Below are positions 15,900 through 23,143 of a stretch of 24,364 nucleotides of DNA, one piece after another. This stretch comes from an uncultured Clostridia bacterium (GTDB taxonomy: Bacteria; Bacillota; Clostridia; TANB77; CAG-508), in assembly GCA_934167365.1 (NCBI GenBank), contig CAKPKU010000015.1:1-24364 (forward strand), written 5' to 3'. How positions within the stretch are numbered: position 1 is the stretch's first letter; the number at the start of each line of letters is the position of its first letter. The position numbers and the translations under genes are program-made. The notes under the pieces were generated by a model. It did not search any database. It worked only from the letters and a program-made list of their open reading frames with translations, and was not told the DNA's origin.

Positions 15900-16670
15900 A
15901 TGTTTTTTTCAAAACCAGGAGAATATCCACCATGTGGGTTATTTAGCAAGGGTCATATAATATTATTAGCAATTACATTTTGTATTGTTGCAATTTTATT
16001 GCATTTTACTAAAAAAATTAATAAAGAAAGCACAAAAAAAATAATTAAAATTTCTACTGTATTTTTGTGGATTTTAGAGCTTGTTAAAATTATATTTAAT
16101 TTTGCCATAGGAAATGGAAGTAATCCAAATAACTATATTCCATTATATTATTGCAGTTTAATTTTATATGCTGGTTTATTAAGTGGATGGGGAAAAGGTG
16201 TATTAAAAAAGATTGGAGATGTTTTTATTTCAACAGGAGCAATAATAGGAGGTTTATTTTTTCTATTTTGTCCAAATACATCATTACCAGCATATCCAAT
16301 GTTTCATTATATAAGTATTCAAAGTTTTATATTTCATGGAACCATGCTGTATTTAGGAATATTAGTGAATATTACTAATTATATAGATATACAATTAAGT
16401 GATATAAAATATTATGCAACATTAATAACAGGAATAAGTGTAATTTCATATATAGTAAATTTAATTTTAGGTACAAATTTTATGTTTATATCTAAAAATT
16501 TCCCAAATACACCAGTAGAAATAATATATAATTTAACAGGTAAATTTTTCTCAGCTGTAATGATATTAATACAAGTGGTAGGACCATTTTATGTAGTTTA
16601 TTTTATAAAATATTTAATTACCAAGTATAAAATGTATAACAGAAACAGGAGATTAGGAACAGCACAATAA
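15900..16670 (+). CDS. YwaF/TIGR02206 family integral membrane protein
   Basis: A 256-aa protein with about seven hydrophobic segments and short loops. The conserved features I associate with this family are FSKGHIILL near the N-terminus, IPLYYCSLILY in mid-protein and FHYISIQSFIFHGTMLYLGI (about 140-159), with several histidines inside the membrane. No biochemical role is established to my knowledge; YwaF-type proteins are annotated only as membrane proteins. AAAGGAGA lies about 9 nt before ATG 15900. An overlapping alternative frame at 16151-16378 is a shadow. The last residues (KYKMYNRNRRLGTAQ) are basic and should be cytoplasmic. A strong AT-rich hairpin follows. Confidence 0.82.
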   Translation: MFFSKPGEYPPCGLFSKGHIILLAITFCIVAILLHFTKKINKESTKKIIKISTVFLWILELVKIIFNFAIGNGSNPNNYIPLYYCSLILYAGLLSGWGKGVLKKIGDVFISTGAIIGGLFFLFCPNTSLPAYPMFHYISIQSFIFHGTMLYLGILVNITNYIDIQLSDIKYYATLITGISVISYIVNLILGTNFMFISKNFPNTPVEIIYNLTGKFFSAVMILIQVVGPFYVVYFIKYLITKYKMYNRNRRLGTAQ

Positions 16671-16690
16671 AAATAATATAAGCTTATAGT

Positions 16691-16740
16691 AAAAAATATT
16701 ATATTATAAATCGTAGTTTTTATAATATAATATTTTTTTT
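16691..16740 (+). terminator. Long AT-rich hairpin after the YwaF-family gene
   Basis: The arms 16691-16710 and 16719-16738 are a perfect 20-bp inverted repeat made only of A and T, around the loop TCGTAGTT. The 3' arm ends in eight to nine T, so it should act as a terminator. Confidence 0.65.
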
Positions 16741-16964
16741 TACTAAATACTATATAAGTATAGTGAAATATATTATTTTATGTAATAGGAAATAATAAGA
16801 AATTTTTAGTTTGAGACTGAAAGTAAAAATTGTATTTGGTTTTCAAAGGGAAGTTTTATAAATTAATTTTAAGGTAAACTTAATTTATTTGATATTTTAA
16901 AGAATGTGATTTCCTATTATATAAAAAGTATTATTATATGAGTTAAATATATTTTATAAACGTA
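16741..16964. other. Intergenic stretch with candidate folded segment (16783-16919)
   Basis: No supported coding frame. TAATAGGAAAT (16783-16793) is repeated inverted at 16909-16919. Between them AATTTTTA/TAAAAATT (16801-16808 and 16824-16831) and ATAAATTAA/TTAATTTAT (16858-16866 and 16880-16888) can form two further hairpins. Together they could make a multibranched RNA of about 137 nt. AT-rich sequence gives many chance stems, and no known RNA family is recognised. Confidence 0.3.
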
Positions 16965-16993
16965 TTGAATTACAAAAATTCTTGTGATATTAT
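16965..16993 (+). promoter_or_regulatory. Promoter of the DAPDH-like gene
   Basis: TTGAAT (16965-16970), a 17-bp spacer and TATTAT (16988-16993), extended by TGA. The start near 17000 leaves a leader of about 53 nt. Confidence 0.6.
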
Positions 16994-17052
16994 CCGTTTA
17001 TACATAAAGAAAAAATTTCAGTACATAATAATTCTATTAGGAGGTTAAAAGT

Positions 17053-18129
17053 ATGGAAAGAAAAGTAAAAGTTGTTCAATTCGGAACAGGAAAAATGGCT
17101 AAATATACCATGAGATATGTTTATGAAAAAGGTGGAGAAGTTGTAGGTGCAGTTGATGTAAATCCATCTGTAATAGGAAAAGATATAGGTGAAATAATTG
17201 GATGTGAAAATAAAAATATAAAAGTAACATCATTACAAGATGCAGAAGCAATGTTAAAAGAAGTTAAACCAGATATATGCATAGTAGAAACAATGAGTTT
17301 ATTAAAGGATTTAGAAGAGCCATTTATGCTATGTGCAAAATTAGGATTAAATGCAATAAGTACATGTGAAGAAGCATTTTTTCCATGGAATTCAAATCCA
17401 AATTTAACTAAAAAGATAGATGAATTAGCGAAACAAAATGGTTGTACAATAACAGGATCAGGCTATCAAGATATTTATTGGGGACAATTAATAACTAGTA
17501 TAGCAGGATCTACTCAAAAAATAACAAAAATAAAAGGAAGTACAAGCTATAATGTAGAAGATTATGGTATAGCATTAGCAAATGCTCATGGTGCTGGGCT
17601 TACATTAGATGAATTTGACAAGCAAGTAGCAATAGTAGACAAAATAAGTGATGAAGAAAGAAACAAAATAATACAAAGTGGCGATTATTTACCATCATAT
17701 ATGTGGAATACAAATGGTTGGCTATGTGAAAAATTAGGATTAACAATAAAATCACAAACACAAGTAACAGTTCCAACAACAAATAAAGAAGATATATATT
17801 CAAGCACATTAGGAATGACTGTTAAATCTGGAGATGCAACAGGAATGAGCGCAGTAGTTACAACAGAAACTGAAGAAGGAATTACAATAGAATCAGAATG
17901 TATAGGAAAAGTATATTCAAAAGATGATTTTGATAAAAACGAATGGACAGTATATGGAGAGCCAAATACAACAATAACAGTAGCAAGACCATCAACAGTT
18001 GAACTAACATGTGCAACAATAGTAAACAGAATACCAGATGTAATAAATGCAGAGCCTGGATATGTAACTACAGATAAATTTGGAGATTTACAATATAAAG
18101 TTAAACCATTAAATGAATATGTAAAATAA
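17053..18129 (+). CDS. NAD(P)-dependent amine dehydrogenase, 2,4-diaminopentanoate dehydrogenase-like
   Basis: A 358-aa oxidoreductase with an N-terminal Rossmann fold of the dihydrodipicolinate-reductase type: the nucleotide loop is VVQFGTGKMAKYT (7-19), with the acidic end of strand 2 at VGAVDVN. The rest matches the C-terminal domain typical of DAPDH-like proteins, for example ISTCEEAFFPWN and TGSGYQDIYWGQL. In amino-acid-fermenting clostridia, DAPDH deaminates 2,4-diaminopentanoate in oxidative ornithine breakdown. The partner genes (ortA/ortB, oraS/oraE, orr) are not in this window, so the substrate is uncertain and a related amine is possible. AGGAGG (17039-17044) is 8 nt before the ATG. 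Codons are strongly A-ending, as in lysS, which hints at high expression. It stands alone with its own promoter and terminator. Confidence 0.75.
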   Translation: MERKVKVVQFGTGKMAKYTMRYVYEKGGEVVGAVDVNPSVIGKDIGEIIGCENKNIKVTSLQDAEAMLKEVKPDICIVETMSLLKDLEEPFMLCAKLGLNAISTCEEAFFPWNSNPNLTKKIDELAKQNGCTITGSGYQDIYWGQLITSIAGSTQKITKIKGSTSYNVEDYGIALANAHGAGLTLDEFDKQVAIVDKISDEERNKIIQSGDYLPSYMWNTNGWLCEKLGLTIKSQTQVTVPTTNKEDIYSSTLGMTVKSGDATGMSAVVTTETEEGITIESECIGKVYSKDDFDKNEWTVYGEPNTTITVARPSTVELTCATIVNRIPDVINAEPGYVTTDKFGDLQYKVKPLNEYVK

Positions 18130-18160
18130 ATTTTGGGTAAAAGCTTTGAATAGATAATAA

Positions 18161-18206
18161 AAAATGTCATTTATGAAAAAAATCTTTTTATAAATGACAT
18201 TTTATT
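18161..18206 (+). terminator. Terminator after the DAPDH-like gene
   Basis: AAAATGTCATTTAT (18161-18174) pairs perfectly over 14 bp with 18190-18203. The intervening GAAAAAAATCTTTTT can extend the stem. A T-rich tail follows. Confidence 0.8.
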
Positions 18207-18219
18207 GTATAATAGGAAA
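18205..18219 (+). promoter_or_regulatory. Recurring TTGTATAATAGGAAA motif, possible -10 region of the CDF gene
   Basis: This 15-mer contains TATAAT (18208-18213) and lies directly after the terminator. The same 15-mer is found at 24345-24359, again directly after a terminator. No good -35 is visible. Confidence 0.35.
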
Positions 18220-18295
18220 AATATTAGTTATTAAAAAATTATTATGATAAATGAACTACTAATAAAAATATGGTTAAGTATAGGGAGAATATGTT

Positions 18296-19156
18296 ATGGA
18301 TAGATATAAATCAACAAAAAAAGCAAGCATTTTAGGAATTATTGGAAATATCTTTTTACTAATAATAAAAGGAAGCATAGGCTTTATGACAAATAGCCAA
18401 GCAATGATTGCAGATAGTTTTAATAGCGCAGGAGATATATTTTCATCATTTATGACATTCATTGGAAATAAAATAGCAAGTAAACCAAGTGATGAATCAC
18501 ATAATTTAGGGCATGGAAAAGCTGAATATATTTTTTCATTATTAATAAGTTTGTCAATGATTTTTGTTGCAATAAAATTACTAATTGATTCTGTACAATC
18601 ACTAAAAAATCCAGAAGATTATACTTTTTCATGGATGCTTATTGTTGTATGTATTGTAACAATAGTAACAAAATTTTCATTATACATATATACACATTCA
18701 TTATCAAAAAAGTACAATAATTTACTAATAGAGGCAAGTGCAAATGATCATAGAAATGACTGTGTGGTTACAACATTTAACCTTATAGCAGCATTGTTAA
18801 GTATAAAACATATATTATGGTTTGATGGAGCAGTAGGTATAGGAATTTCATTGTGGATTTGTTATACTGGAATAAAAATATTTATAGAAAGTTATAATGT
18901 TTTAATGGATAAGTCTATAAATGAAGAAGATAAAAAGAAGGTTTTAGAAATAATAGCAAGATACCCAGAAATAAAGAAAATACAACATTTTAATTCAACT
19001 CCTGTTGGATATAAATATCAAATTTCATTTACAATATATGTAGATGGAAATTTAACAACATACCAAAGTCATGAGATTGCAAATAACTTGGAAAAAGAAA
19101 TTGATAAAGAGATAGAAGAGATATATTTGACTGTGATACATGTAAATCCGATTTAA
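18296..19156 (+). CDS. Cation diffusion facilitator family exporter, probably Mn2+
   Basis: A 286-aa metal/proton antiporter of the plasma membrane with six helices and a C-terminal cytoplasmic metal-sensing domain (about 205-286). HNLGHGKAEY (69-78) is the CDF loop signature. Aligning by eye with E. coli YiiP, the transport-site ligands are Asn43 and Asp47 in helix 2 (NSAGD) and Asp151 and Asp155 in helix 5 (DHRND). YiiP has Asp-Asp-His-Asp and Zn-type CzcD has His-Asp-His-Asp. The Asn-Asp-Asp-Asp set here is that of Mn exporters such as pneumococcal MntE, so I infer Mn2+ export. AGGGAG (18282-18287) lies 8 nt before ATG 18296; an ATG at 18291 is in another frame. Confidence 0.92.
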   Translation: MDRYKSTKKASILGIIGNIFLLIIKGSIGFMTNSQAMIADSFNSAGDIFSSFMTFIGNKIASKPSDESHNLGHGKAEYIFSLLISLSMIFVAIKLLIDSVQSLKNPEDYTFSWMLIVVCIVTIVTKFSLYIYTHSLSKKYNNLLIEASANDHRNDCVVTTFNLIAALLSIKHILWFDGAVGIGISLWICYTGIKIFIESYNVLMDKSINEEDKKKVLEIIARYPEIKKIQHFNSTPVGYKYQISFTIYVDGNLTTYQSHEIANNLEKEIDKEIEEIYLTVIHVNPI

Positions 19157-19182
19157 AGAGGAAAAAATATCCAGTTAACGCC

Positions 19183-19211
19183 TTGAAAAAATTCAAAAAA
19201 TATGGTATAAA
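19183..19211 (+). promoter_or_regulatory. Promoter of lysS (and its upstream ORF)
   Basis: TTGAAA (19183-19188), a 17-bp spacer and TATAAA (19206-19211), extended by TGG. Transcription near 19218 leaves a leader of about 94 nt. It holds no T-box-like length or motif. Confidence 0.65.
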
Positions 19212-19234
19212 ATTAAACCATGGAGGAAATGAAT

Positions 19235-19282
19235 ATGGTGATTAAACGGCAAACGGATTTAATATTACTAAATAAAAAATAA
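19235..19282 (+). CDS. Possible 15-codon leader ORF before lysS
   Basis: GGAGG at 19222-19226 sits 8 nt before ATG 19235, which opens a frame MVIKRQTDLILLNKK ending at TAA 19280-19282. An in-frame ATG at 19229 is too close to the RBS. The whole unit lies between the lysS promoter and the lysS RBS. Three of 15 residues are Lys, two just before the stop, so a lysine-sensitive leader is conceivable but unproven. Chance cannot be ruled out. Confidence 0.35.
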   Translation: MVIKRQTDLILLNKK

Positions 19283-19311
19283 TAATATTAAAATTTAAGG
19301 AGGATGCTATT

Positions 19312-20784
19312 ATGGCAAATGAATCAGAATTAATGCAAGTAAGATTTGAAAAAGAAGAAAAAATAAAAGAATACGGAATAAAAAATCGTCCAGAAAGATA
19401 TGAAAGAACAACAGATATAGAAGGAGCAAGAGCACTAGAAGATGGAACAAAAGATGTCTCAATAGCAGGAAGAATTTTATCAAAAAGAAAAATGGGAAAA
19501 ATTTCATTTATTCATATAGGAGATATAACAGGAAAAATCCAATTAGTAATAAAAAGAGATGATTTAGGTGAAGAAGAATACAAAAAAATGCATGAAATAA
19601 CAGATATAGGTGATTTCATAGGAGTAAAAGGTGAAATTTTTACAACACAAGCAGGAGAAAAAAGTATTCAAGTATATGAATATACATTCCTAGGGAAGGC
19701 ATATAGACCATTACCAGAGAAATTCCATGGACTAGCAGACCAAGAAATAATATATAGAGAAAGACATCTAGATTTAATAACAAACGAAGAAACAAAAAAG
19801 AGATTCTTATTAAGATCAAAATTTATAAAATTAATGAGAGAATATTTAGATAACCATGGATTTATAGAAGTTGATACACCAGTACTTCAAAATACTGCAT
19901 CAGGGGCAACAGCAAAACCATTTATAGCACATCATAATGCATATGATATAGATGTATTTTTAAGAATTGCTCCAGAATTAACACTAAAAAAATTAATAAT
20001 AGGTGGATTTAATAATGTATATGAAGTTGCAAGAGATTTCCGAAATGAAGGAATTGATAAGAATCATTTACAGGATTTTACCGCAGTAGAAGGATATAGT
20101 GCATATTGGAATTATGAAGATAATATGAAATTCCTAAGACAAATGATAATATATATATTTGATAAATTATTTGATGGAAATCTTGTAATAAGAATAGGCG
20201 ATAAAGACATAGATTTCGGGGGAGAATGGGAAATTGTTTCTTTCAGAGATTTAGTATTAAGAGACTGCGGAATTGATATTGACAAATTTGAAACAGCAGA
20301 AGCTCTATTAGCAGAAATAAGAGCAAAAGGAATAGAATTAGATGAAGAAAACATCGAGAAATTAGGAAGAGGAAATCTAATAGATGCTCTTTATAAAAAA
20401 GTAAGCAGACCAAAACTTATAAAACCAACATATTTAACAAAACATCCAATAGACTTATCACCATTAGCAAGAGCAAATGATGATAACAAAAATCTAACAG
20501 ATAGATTCCAACTAGTTGTAAATGGACAAGAAATCATAAACGGATATTCAGAGCTTGTAGATGCAAGAGAGCAAGAGGAAAGATTAATAGAGCAAAGCAG
20601 ATTAAAAGCAAATGGCGATGAGGAAGCTATGTCAATAGATAATGAATATATTAAAGCAATGGAATATGGAATGCCACCAATTTCAGGATGGGGATTGGGA
20701 ATAGATAGATTTTTACAATTCTTAACAAATAGTGATAATATAAGAGATGTAGTTTTATACCCATTAATGAGACCAAGAGATTAA
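19312..20784 (+). CDS. lysS: Lysyl-tRNA synthetase, class II
   Basis: Charges tRNA-Lys with lysine. The 490 aa have the normal layout: a short N-terminal helix, an OB-fold anticodon-binding domain (about 55-145, with VSIAGRILSKRKMGKISFIHI) and the class II core. Motif 2 is FRNEGIDKNHLQDFT (from about residue 243) and motif 3 GWGLGIDRFLQFL (from about 460). The LysRS-type ending DVVLYPLMRPRD is present. Motif 2 differs from the common HNPEFT form, so this is a divergent lineage of the family. AAGGAGG (19298-19304) is 7 nt before the ATG. It is a single-gene unit with a clean promoter, a possible leader ORF and a strong terminator. Codons end strongly in A. Confidence 0.97.
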   Translation: MANESELMQVRFEKEEKIKEYGIKNRPERYERTTDIEGARALEDGTKDVSIAGRILSKRKMGKISFIHIGDITGKIQLVIKRDDLGEEEYKKMHEITDIGDFIGVKGEIFTTQAGEKSIQVYEYTFLGKAYRPLPEKFHGLADQEIIYRERHLDLITNEETKKRFLLRSKFIKLMREYLDNHGFIEVDTPVLQNTASGATAKPFIAHHNAYDIDVFLRIAPELTLKKLIIGGFNNVYEVARDFRNEGIDKNHLQDFTAVEGYSAYWNYEDNMKFLRQMIIYIFDKLFDGNLVIRIGDKDIDFGGEWEIVSFRDLVLRDCGIDIDKFETAEALLAEIRAKGIELDEENIEKLGRGNLIDALYKKVSRPKLIKPTYLTKHPIDLSPLARANDDNKNLTDRFQLVVNGQEIINGYSELVDAREQEERLIEQSRLKANGDEEAMSIDNEYIKAMEYGMPPISGWGLGIDRFLQFLTNSDNIRDVVLYPLMRPRD

Positions 20785-20802
20785 TTTAAAATGAACAAAA
20801 AG

Positions 20803-20830
20803 AATCAACTTATATAGTTGATTTTTTTTT
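20803..20830 (+). terminator. Terminator after lysS
   Basis: AATCAACT, loop TATAT, AGTTGATT, then a run of eight or more T. Textbook form. Confidence 0.9.
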
Positions 20831-20879
20831 ATTATAAAGTTAAAATAATAATATATTAAATAAAATTAAGAGGTGCACA

Positions 20880-22031
20880 ATGAAAAAAAATTTAAAATTA
20901 ATACTGTCAATAATATCAATATGTATTATCATATTAATTATAATATTGGCTGTAATCAAATATAATTATGATAAAACAATAAAAAGGCAAATGGAAAGTG
21001 CTATTCATGCTATAACAATTGAAAATGATATAGATTTATTGTCAAAACCAAATGCAAAAAGAAAAATTAAAAATATAGAGCGAGGAAGTAGTGTATATAT
21101 TTTAGAAAATGTTATAGATGATAATGGAAAAGAATGGTGTAAAGTTAGCTCTGATGGAAAGATTGGATATGTGCTAGCTGAAAAAACAAATAGCTTTAAA
21201 AAAGGAAATATGAAAAAAGAGCTAATGCTAGATGTATCAAAATTTAATTTAAAAAATAATTTTAAAAATATTAATGATTTCAAATATTTTATAATAAAAA
21301 ATAATATAAAATATGTATATATAAGAGCTGGAGGAAGAGGATATGGAGAAGCTGGAAAGTTTTACGAAGATCCTAATTACAAAGAGTATTCTGATGCCTG
21401 TGAATATTTAGGTATACCATTTGGATATTATTTTTTAGAAGAAGCAATTACATCTACTGAAGTTGATGAAGAAGTTAAATTTATTAATGATTTTATAGAA
21501 AAAAATAAATATAGCTGTAATACATTGCCAATTGCATTAGATGTTGAGCAACATATAGAAAAAGGAAGAGCAGATGGAATATGGGATACAAGAGCAAATT
21601 TAGTAAATGAGTTAATAAAAAAATTAGAAGAAAGCAAAAATAAAGTTATATTATATAGTAATGCTAATATTACTAATAAATATTTAACATCTGTTAATGC
21701 AAAAATGTGGTTAGCATATTATCCTAATACAAATGAAATTCCAAACTATTGGTATTCAAATACTTCAGAAGATGGAGCAAAAAATGAAGAGCTAATTTCA
21801 AAAATGGTAGCATGGCAATTTACAGAGACTGGTGTAAAAAATCAAATTGATTCTAAAGTAGATATTAGTGTTGTATATAGTTGTTTTTTCGATGAAAATA
21901 GTATGAATGATATAAATAATGATATATCAGGAAAAAGCTATGCAGTTAGAAAAATCTTTAATTTGAAAAACAAAGGAAAGTATAAAAGTATTAGTTCATT
22001 ATATACTTCAATAACATATGAAAAAAAGTAG
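20880..22031 (+). CDS. Membrane-anchored GH25 (lysozyme-like) muramidase with SH3 domain
   Basis: A 383-aa protein predicted to cleave the MurNAc-GlcNAc bond of peptidoglycan from the outer face of the membrane. It has an uncleaved N-terminal membrane helix (about 7-27), a bacterial SH3 domain (about 45-103, ending IGYVLAEKT) and a GH25 barrel (about 115-335). GH25 landmarks are Asp118 in LDVSKFN, YVYIRAG, GYYFLEEA, the catalytic-type pair Asp221/Glu223 in ALDVEQH, and the closing strand MVAWQFTETG. A tail of about 50 residues follows. Signal and cleavage motifs are absent, so it should stay anchored. AGAGGTG lies 4-5 nt before ATG 20880. Its stop TAG contributes to the RBS of the next gene, so the two are coupled. 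Confidence 0.9.
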   Translation: MKKNLKLILSIISICIIILIIILAVIKYNYDKTIKRQMESAIHAITIENDIDLLSKPNAKRKIKNIERGSSVYILENVIDDNGKEWCKVSSDGKIGYVLAEKTNSFKKGNMKKELMLDVSKFNLKNNFKNINDFKYFIIKNNIKYVYIRAGGRGYGEAGKFYEDPNYKEYSDACEYLGIPFGYYFLEEAITSTEVDEEVKFINDFIEKNKYSCNTLPIALDVEQHIEKGRADGIWDTRANLVNELIKKLEESKNKVILYSNANITNKYLTSVNAKMWLAYYPNTNEIPNYWYSNTSEDGAKNEELISKMVAWQFTETGVKNQIDSKVDISVVYSCFFDENSMNDINNDISGKSYAVRKIFNLKNKGKYKSISSLYTSITYEKK

Positions 22032-22039
22032 GAGATTCT

Positions 22040-23026
22040 ATGGATAAATTAAGATATTATGAAGTTGGAAAACAAAAATGTCAGAGCTTTATTAGTAATA
22101 TTTATATGTTAATTGAACAAATAGATATGAAGATAAATGACTTGAAAAGAATAAAAAGAAAAACTGACATTATTAGTAATAAGTTTGAAATTAATAATTG
22201 TTATAATTATAATTTAGTCAAAGAAATGATTGAATCCAGAAATAAGTTGTATACTAATATTAATAAAATTTCAAAGGAAAGTATATCACCAAAAAGAGAA
22301 TCTGATAATATAGATACAAAGATAAAAAATATAAATCAATTAAGAGATTTATTAGACAAGACATTTACTGAATTAAAAGATATTAGTAGAAAAGATGTTT
22401 CTGAAATAGAAAATTTACAAATGAATGTAATAAAAAAGGAAATATATGATAAATTTAAATTATTAAAATCTGATATAGATAGGGCTAAAATAAAAAAATC
22501 ATTTGACAAAATTCAAAATAGAAGTATTTTTATGAAAGCATTTGATAGCTTTTTTGAAAGAGAAGAAGATGTAGATAGGAAAAAAGAAAATTTATTTTTT
22601 GCAATTCATGAAATAGATAATGCAAGATCTCAAATTATAAATAAAAAAATACCTGATAGAGAATATAAAATTATTGAGATTCTTGCAGAAATTGAACTAT
22701 ATTTAAATGAAAATAGAAATGAAAGACAATACAAAGAAAAGATTAAATCTATACGAAAAATTAGAAGAAATATATACGATACATTTTCAGTGGATAAATC
22801 AAAACTAAAATATGAAATGAAAAAAATAGAAAGTACAAAATTACCTATAAAAATAAATAAAAGAATGAACAAAACATTAAAAGAAAAACAAAAAATAATT
22901 GCATTTTTAACTAAAAATGGATATTATCAAAACGCAATCAAACCAAACATAAAATCTAATTTGCAAAACATTATTGAAAAATTAGATATTGTTTCAACAA
23001 GTTTAGAAAATAAAAATAATATATAA
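22040..23026 (+). CDS. Hypothetical coiled-coil protein, 328 aa, coupled to the GH25 gene
   Basis: I do not recognise this protein. It begins 8 nt after the GH25 stop; the RBS AGGAGA (22030-22035) overlaps that stop codon, so expression is linked. The product is very rich in Lys, Ile, Asn and Glu, with no signal peptide and no membrane segment, and reads as a series of long helices: 5-45, 60-115, 120-150, 185-240 and 280-320 approximately. One compact, more aromatic patch (FMKAFDSFFEREEDV) lies near 165-180. It should therefore be cytoplasmic, while the GH25 barrel is outside. A structural or regulatory role at the membrane near the lysozyme is a guess from the linkage alone. Codon use is like that of its neighbours, with no sign of recent transfer. 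Confidence 0.75.
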   Translation: MDKLRYYEVGKQKCQSFISNIYMLIEQIDMKINDLKRIKRKTDIISNKFEINNCYNYNLVKEMIESRNKLYTNINKISKESISPKRESDNIDTKIKNINQLRDLLDKTFTELKDISRKDVSEIENLQMNVIKKEIYDKFKLLKSDIDRAKIKKSFDKIQNRSIFMKAFDSFFEREEDVDRKKENLFFAIHEIDNARSQIINKKIPDREYKIIEILAEIELYLNENRNERQYKEKIKSIRKIRRNIYDTFSVDKSKLKYEMKKIESTKLPIKINKRMNKTLKEKQKIIAFLTKNGYYQNAIKPNIKSNLQNIIEKLDIVSTSLENKNNI

Positions 23027-23029
23027 AAG

Positions 23030-23063
23030 GCTAAAATTTCAATTTGTAATTTTAGCTTTTTTT
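23030..23063 (+). terminator. Terminator after the GH25 operon
   Basis: GCTAAAATT, a 9-nt loop, AATTTTAGC and seven T. It directly precedes the ymdB promoter. Confidence 0.85.
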
Positions 23064-23064
23064 A

Positions 23065-23093
23065 TTGAAAAAAGCTAAAAAATTCTTTATAAT
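23065..23093 (+). promoter_or_regulatory. Promoter of ymdB
   Basis: TTGAAA (23065-23070), a 17-bp spacer and a consensus TATAAT (23088-23093). Predicted start near 23100. Confidence 0.7.
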
Positions 23094-23143
23094 ACTAGTT
23101 GAAAAGAATAATAATATCAAAAAATGATTGAGAGGAATTAAAT

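Noticed and set aside
16151..16378. 75-codon + strand frame inside the YwaF-family gene
   Set aside because: It lies in another frame of a gene with clear membrane-protein features and has no RBS of its own.
17685..18170. 161-codon minus strand frame opposite the DAPDH-like gene
   Set aside because: Complement of a strongly A-ending coding frame, which yields long open minus frames by composition alone.
19218..19311. T-box riboswitch before lysS
   Set aside because: The leader is only about 94 nt, with no T-box core (TGG-containing bulge) and no terminator/antiterminator pair.
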